Positions 6,777-7,828 of a stretch of DNA of 7,828 nucleotides are shown one piece after another. This DNA is from Ferruginibacter sp. (GTDB lineage: Bacteria; Bacteroidota; Bacteroidia; Chitinophagales; Chitinophagaceae). The translations under genes were made by a program, and so were the position numbers. The notes beneath the pieces were generated by a model. It was not told the origin of the DNA. It made no database searches and saw only the letters and a program-made list of their open reading frames with translations. The stretch covers positions 1 through 7,828 of the forward strand of contig JANXTN010000313.1 in the NCBI GenBank assembly GCA_025352435.1, written 5' to 3'. Position 1 is the stretch's first letter; the number at the start of each line of letters is the position of its first letter.

Positions 6777-6886
6777 TTTTTACATTGATGGCATAAAAGT
6801 TCCAACTATTACTTACAACTTCCAAAAGCCAAATTAAACAAACCCGCTGGGTTATACCAATACTTAATTGATTAAAAAAGATTACG
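6777..6886 (+). other. Intergenic gap between murF and the GH92 gene
   Basis: These 110 bases contain no open frame of interest. A small inverted repeat, AACCC-GCT-GGGTT (6841-6853), lacks a following T-run and so is not a convincing terminator; it lies about 33 nt before the next ATG. I see no promoter matching TAnnTTTG with a proper -33 element. The purine-rich AAAAAAG at about 6873-6880 precedes the GH92 start. Confidence 0.4.
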
Positions 6887-7828
6887 ATGAAAGTAAAAAT
6901 GATTTACCTGTTTGTAATTTCGATTTGTTTGTGTAAAAATATCTTTGCCCAAAAAGAAGATTTGGTAAAATATGTAAATCCATTGATGGGAACTTTCTCT
7001 AAACCTGATTTATCTAATGGCAATACTTACCCCGCCATTAGTACACCTTGGGCTATGAATATGTGGACGCCTCAGACCAACAAAAATGGCGATGGCTGGC
7101 AATACCAATACACTGCGGAAAAAATAAGGGGATTTAAACAGACGCACCAGCCCAGCCCGTGGATGAATGATTACGGCGTTTTTTCTATAATGCCGGTAAG
7201 CGGAAAACTGAAATTTAAAGAGAATGAAAGAGAAAGCTGGTTCTCTCATAAATCAGAAATTTCGCAGCCGGATTATTACAGTGTGTACCTGGCAGATTAT
7301 AATATTACAGCAGAAATTACCCCAACCGAAAGAGCAGCCGTTATGAAATTTAGCTTTGGTAATGTTGATAGTGCATTTGTGGTGGTAGATGCTTTTAACA
7401 GAGGAAGCTTTATAAAAATAATACCCGAAGAAAATAAGATCATTGGTTACAGTACAAGATACGCAAGAGGTAAAATGCAAAATTTTGCAAACTACTTCGT
7501 CATTACTTTCAACGCTGCATTTTCATTTAGAAAAGTATGGCAGAAAGATGAGTTGCTTGATAGCCTGGAAACGAAAGGCGACCATGCCGGAGCTGTACTC
7601 GGTTTTGATATTACAAAGAGAGGCCAACAGATAATCGCAAAAGTGGCTTCATCATTTATAAGTATAGAACAGGCAGAACTTAATTTAAAAAGAGAAGTAG
7701 GTTACAAAACTTTTGAAACAGTTCAAAAAGAAACACACAAACTTTGGAATGATGTTTTATCATAATCAACCGTAGAAGGCGGCACAGAAGAACAGAAGAA
7801 AATATTTTATTCCTGCCTCTATCGGGCA
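6887..7828 (+). pseudogene. Glycoside hydrolase family 92 (alpha-mannosidase family), N-terminal part, interrupted by an in-frame TAA and cut by the right edge
   Basis: The open frame gives 292 residues. A signal peptide ends NIFA before Gln22, so export is expected. The rest is the GH92 N-terminal beta-sandwich: YVNPLMGT (29-36), GNTYPAISTPWAMNMWTPQT (45-64), GWQYQY (70-75), KIRGFKQTHQPSPWMNDYG (79-97) and FSIMPVSG (99-106). It ends at LWNDVLS (286-292) with TAA at 7763-7765. The same frame then continues without another stop to the window end and encodes VEGGTEEQKK...LYRA (7772-7828), the conserved GH92 linker into the catalytic (alpha/alpha)6 barrel. Characterised family members are calcium-dependent exo-alpha-mannosidases with catalytic acid and base in that barrel, so the 292-residue product would be inactive. 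One base change at the stop restores the frame. It could be a recent nonsense mutation or a sequencing error. Whether the rest of the gene is intact cannot be seen. Confidence 0.85.
7763..7765 (+). other. Premature in-frame stop codon in the GH92 gene
   Basis: TAA sits where GH92 proteins have one ordinary residue in the pattern W-N-x-x-L-x-x-I-x-V-E-G-G. No base is gained or lost around it, because upstream and downstream conserved blocks are in the same frame. AAA, CAA, GAA or TTA would each become TAA by one substitution, among other codons. Confidence 0.85.

Noticed and set aside
6841..6853. Hairpin AACCC-GCT-GGGTT as a murF terminator
   Set aside because: The stem is only 5 bp and there is no T-run after it; it is also some 65 nt beyond the murF stop.
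7742..7828. Frameshift as the cause of the GH92 interruption
   Set aside because: The conserved residues before and after the stop are in the same frame with family-normal spacing, so no insertion or deletion is needed; only one codon is affected.

Overview
The window looks like an ordinary chromosomal stretch of a Bacteroidota bacterium, most likely a Chitinophagaceae-like or related lineage. The DNA is AT-rich. It carries two type IX secretion/gliding proteins that occur only in this phylum (PorV and GldJ), a DUF4292 lipoprotein, and a Bacteroidota-style EnvC-like peptidoglycan hydrolase factor. Ribosome binding sites are weak or absent, and one promoter element fits the Bacteroidota -7 consensus TAnnTTTG. 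I see no tRNA, rRNA, CRISPR array, insertion sequence or phage gene.

Layout. The left half (1-3443) is read leftward. porV (3443 to 2304) ends at a strong hairpin terminator (2248-2283). A compact cluster follows: ispF (start 2207), dut (overlapping ispF by 8 nt), a DUF4292 lipoprotein gene (9 nt after dut), and the first 131 codons of an EnvC-like gene that runs off the left edge. A 411-bp AT-rich gap without genes (3444-3854) separates porV from the rightward half. The rightward half holds gldJ (3855-5429), a strong terminator (5433-5463), murF (5499-6776), and the N-terminal part of a family 92 glycoside hydrolase gene (from 6887 to the right edge).

How the genes relate. PorV is the outer-membrane shuttle of the type IX secretion system. 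GldJ is the lipoprotein that supports the same apparatus and gliding, so the two divergent genes share a machine and probably a control region. MurF and the EnvC-like protein make and remodel peptidoglycan, IspF makes the isoprenoid precursor that feeds, among others, the undecaprenyl carrier, and Dut clears dUTP. Much of the window is therefore cell-envelope housekeeping.

The most notable observation is in the GH92 gene. An in-frame TAA at 7763-7765 interrupts it, yet the same reading frame continues immediately with conserved GH92 sequence to the window end. This looks like a single-codon nonsense mutation (or a base-call error), not a natural gene end. I found no convincing evidence of a wholly new biological system. 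The other points of interest are a possible leaderless murF promoter, a repeated motif in the porV/gldJ gap, and the loss of catalytic cysteines in the GldJ formylglycine-generating-enzyme-like fold.
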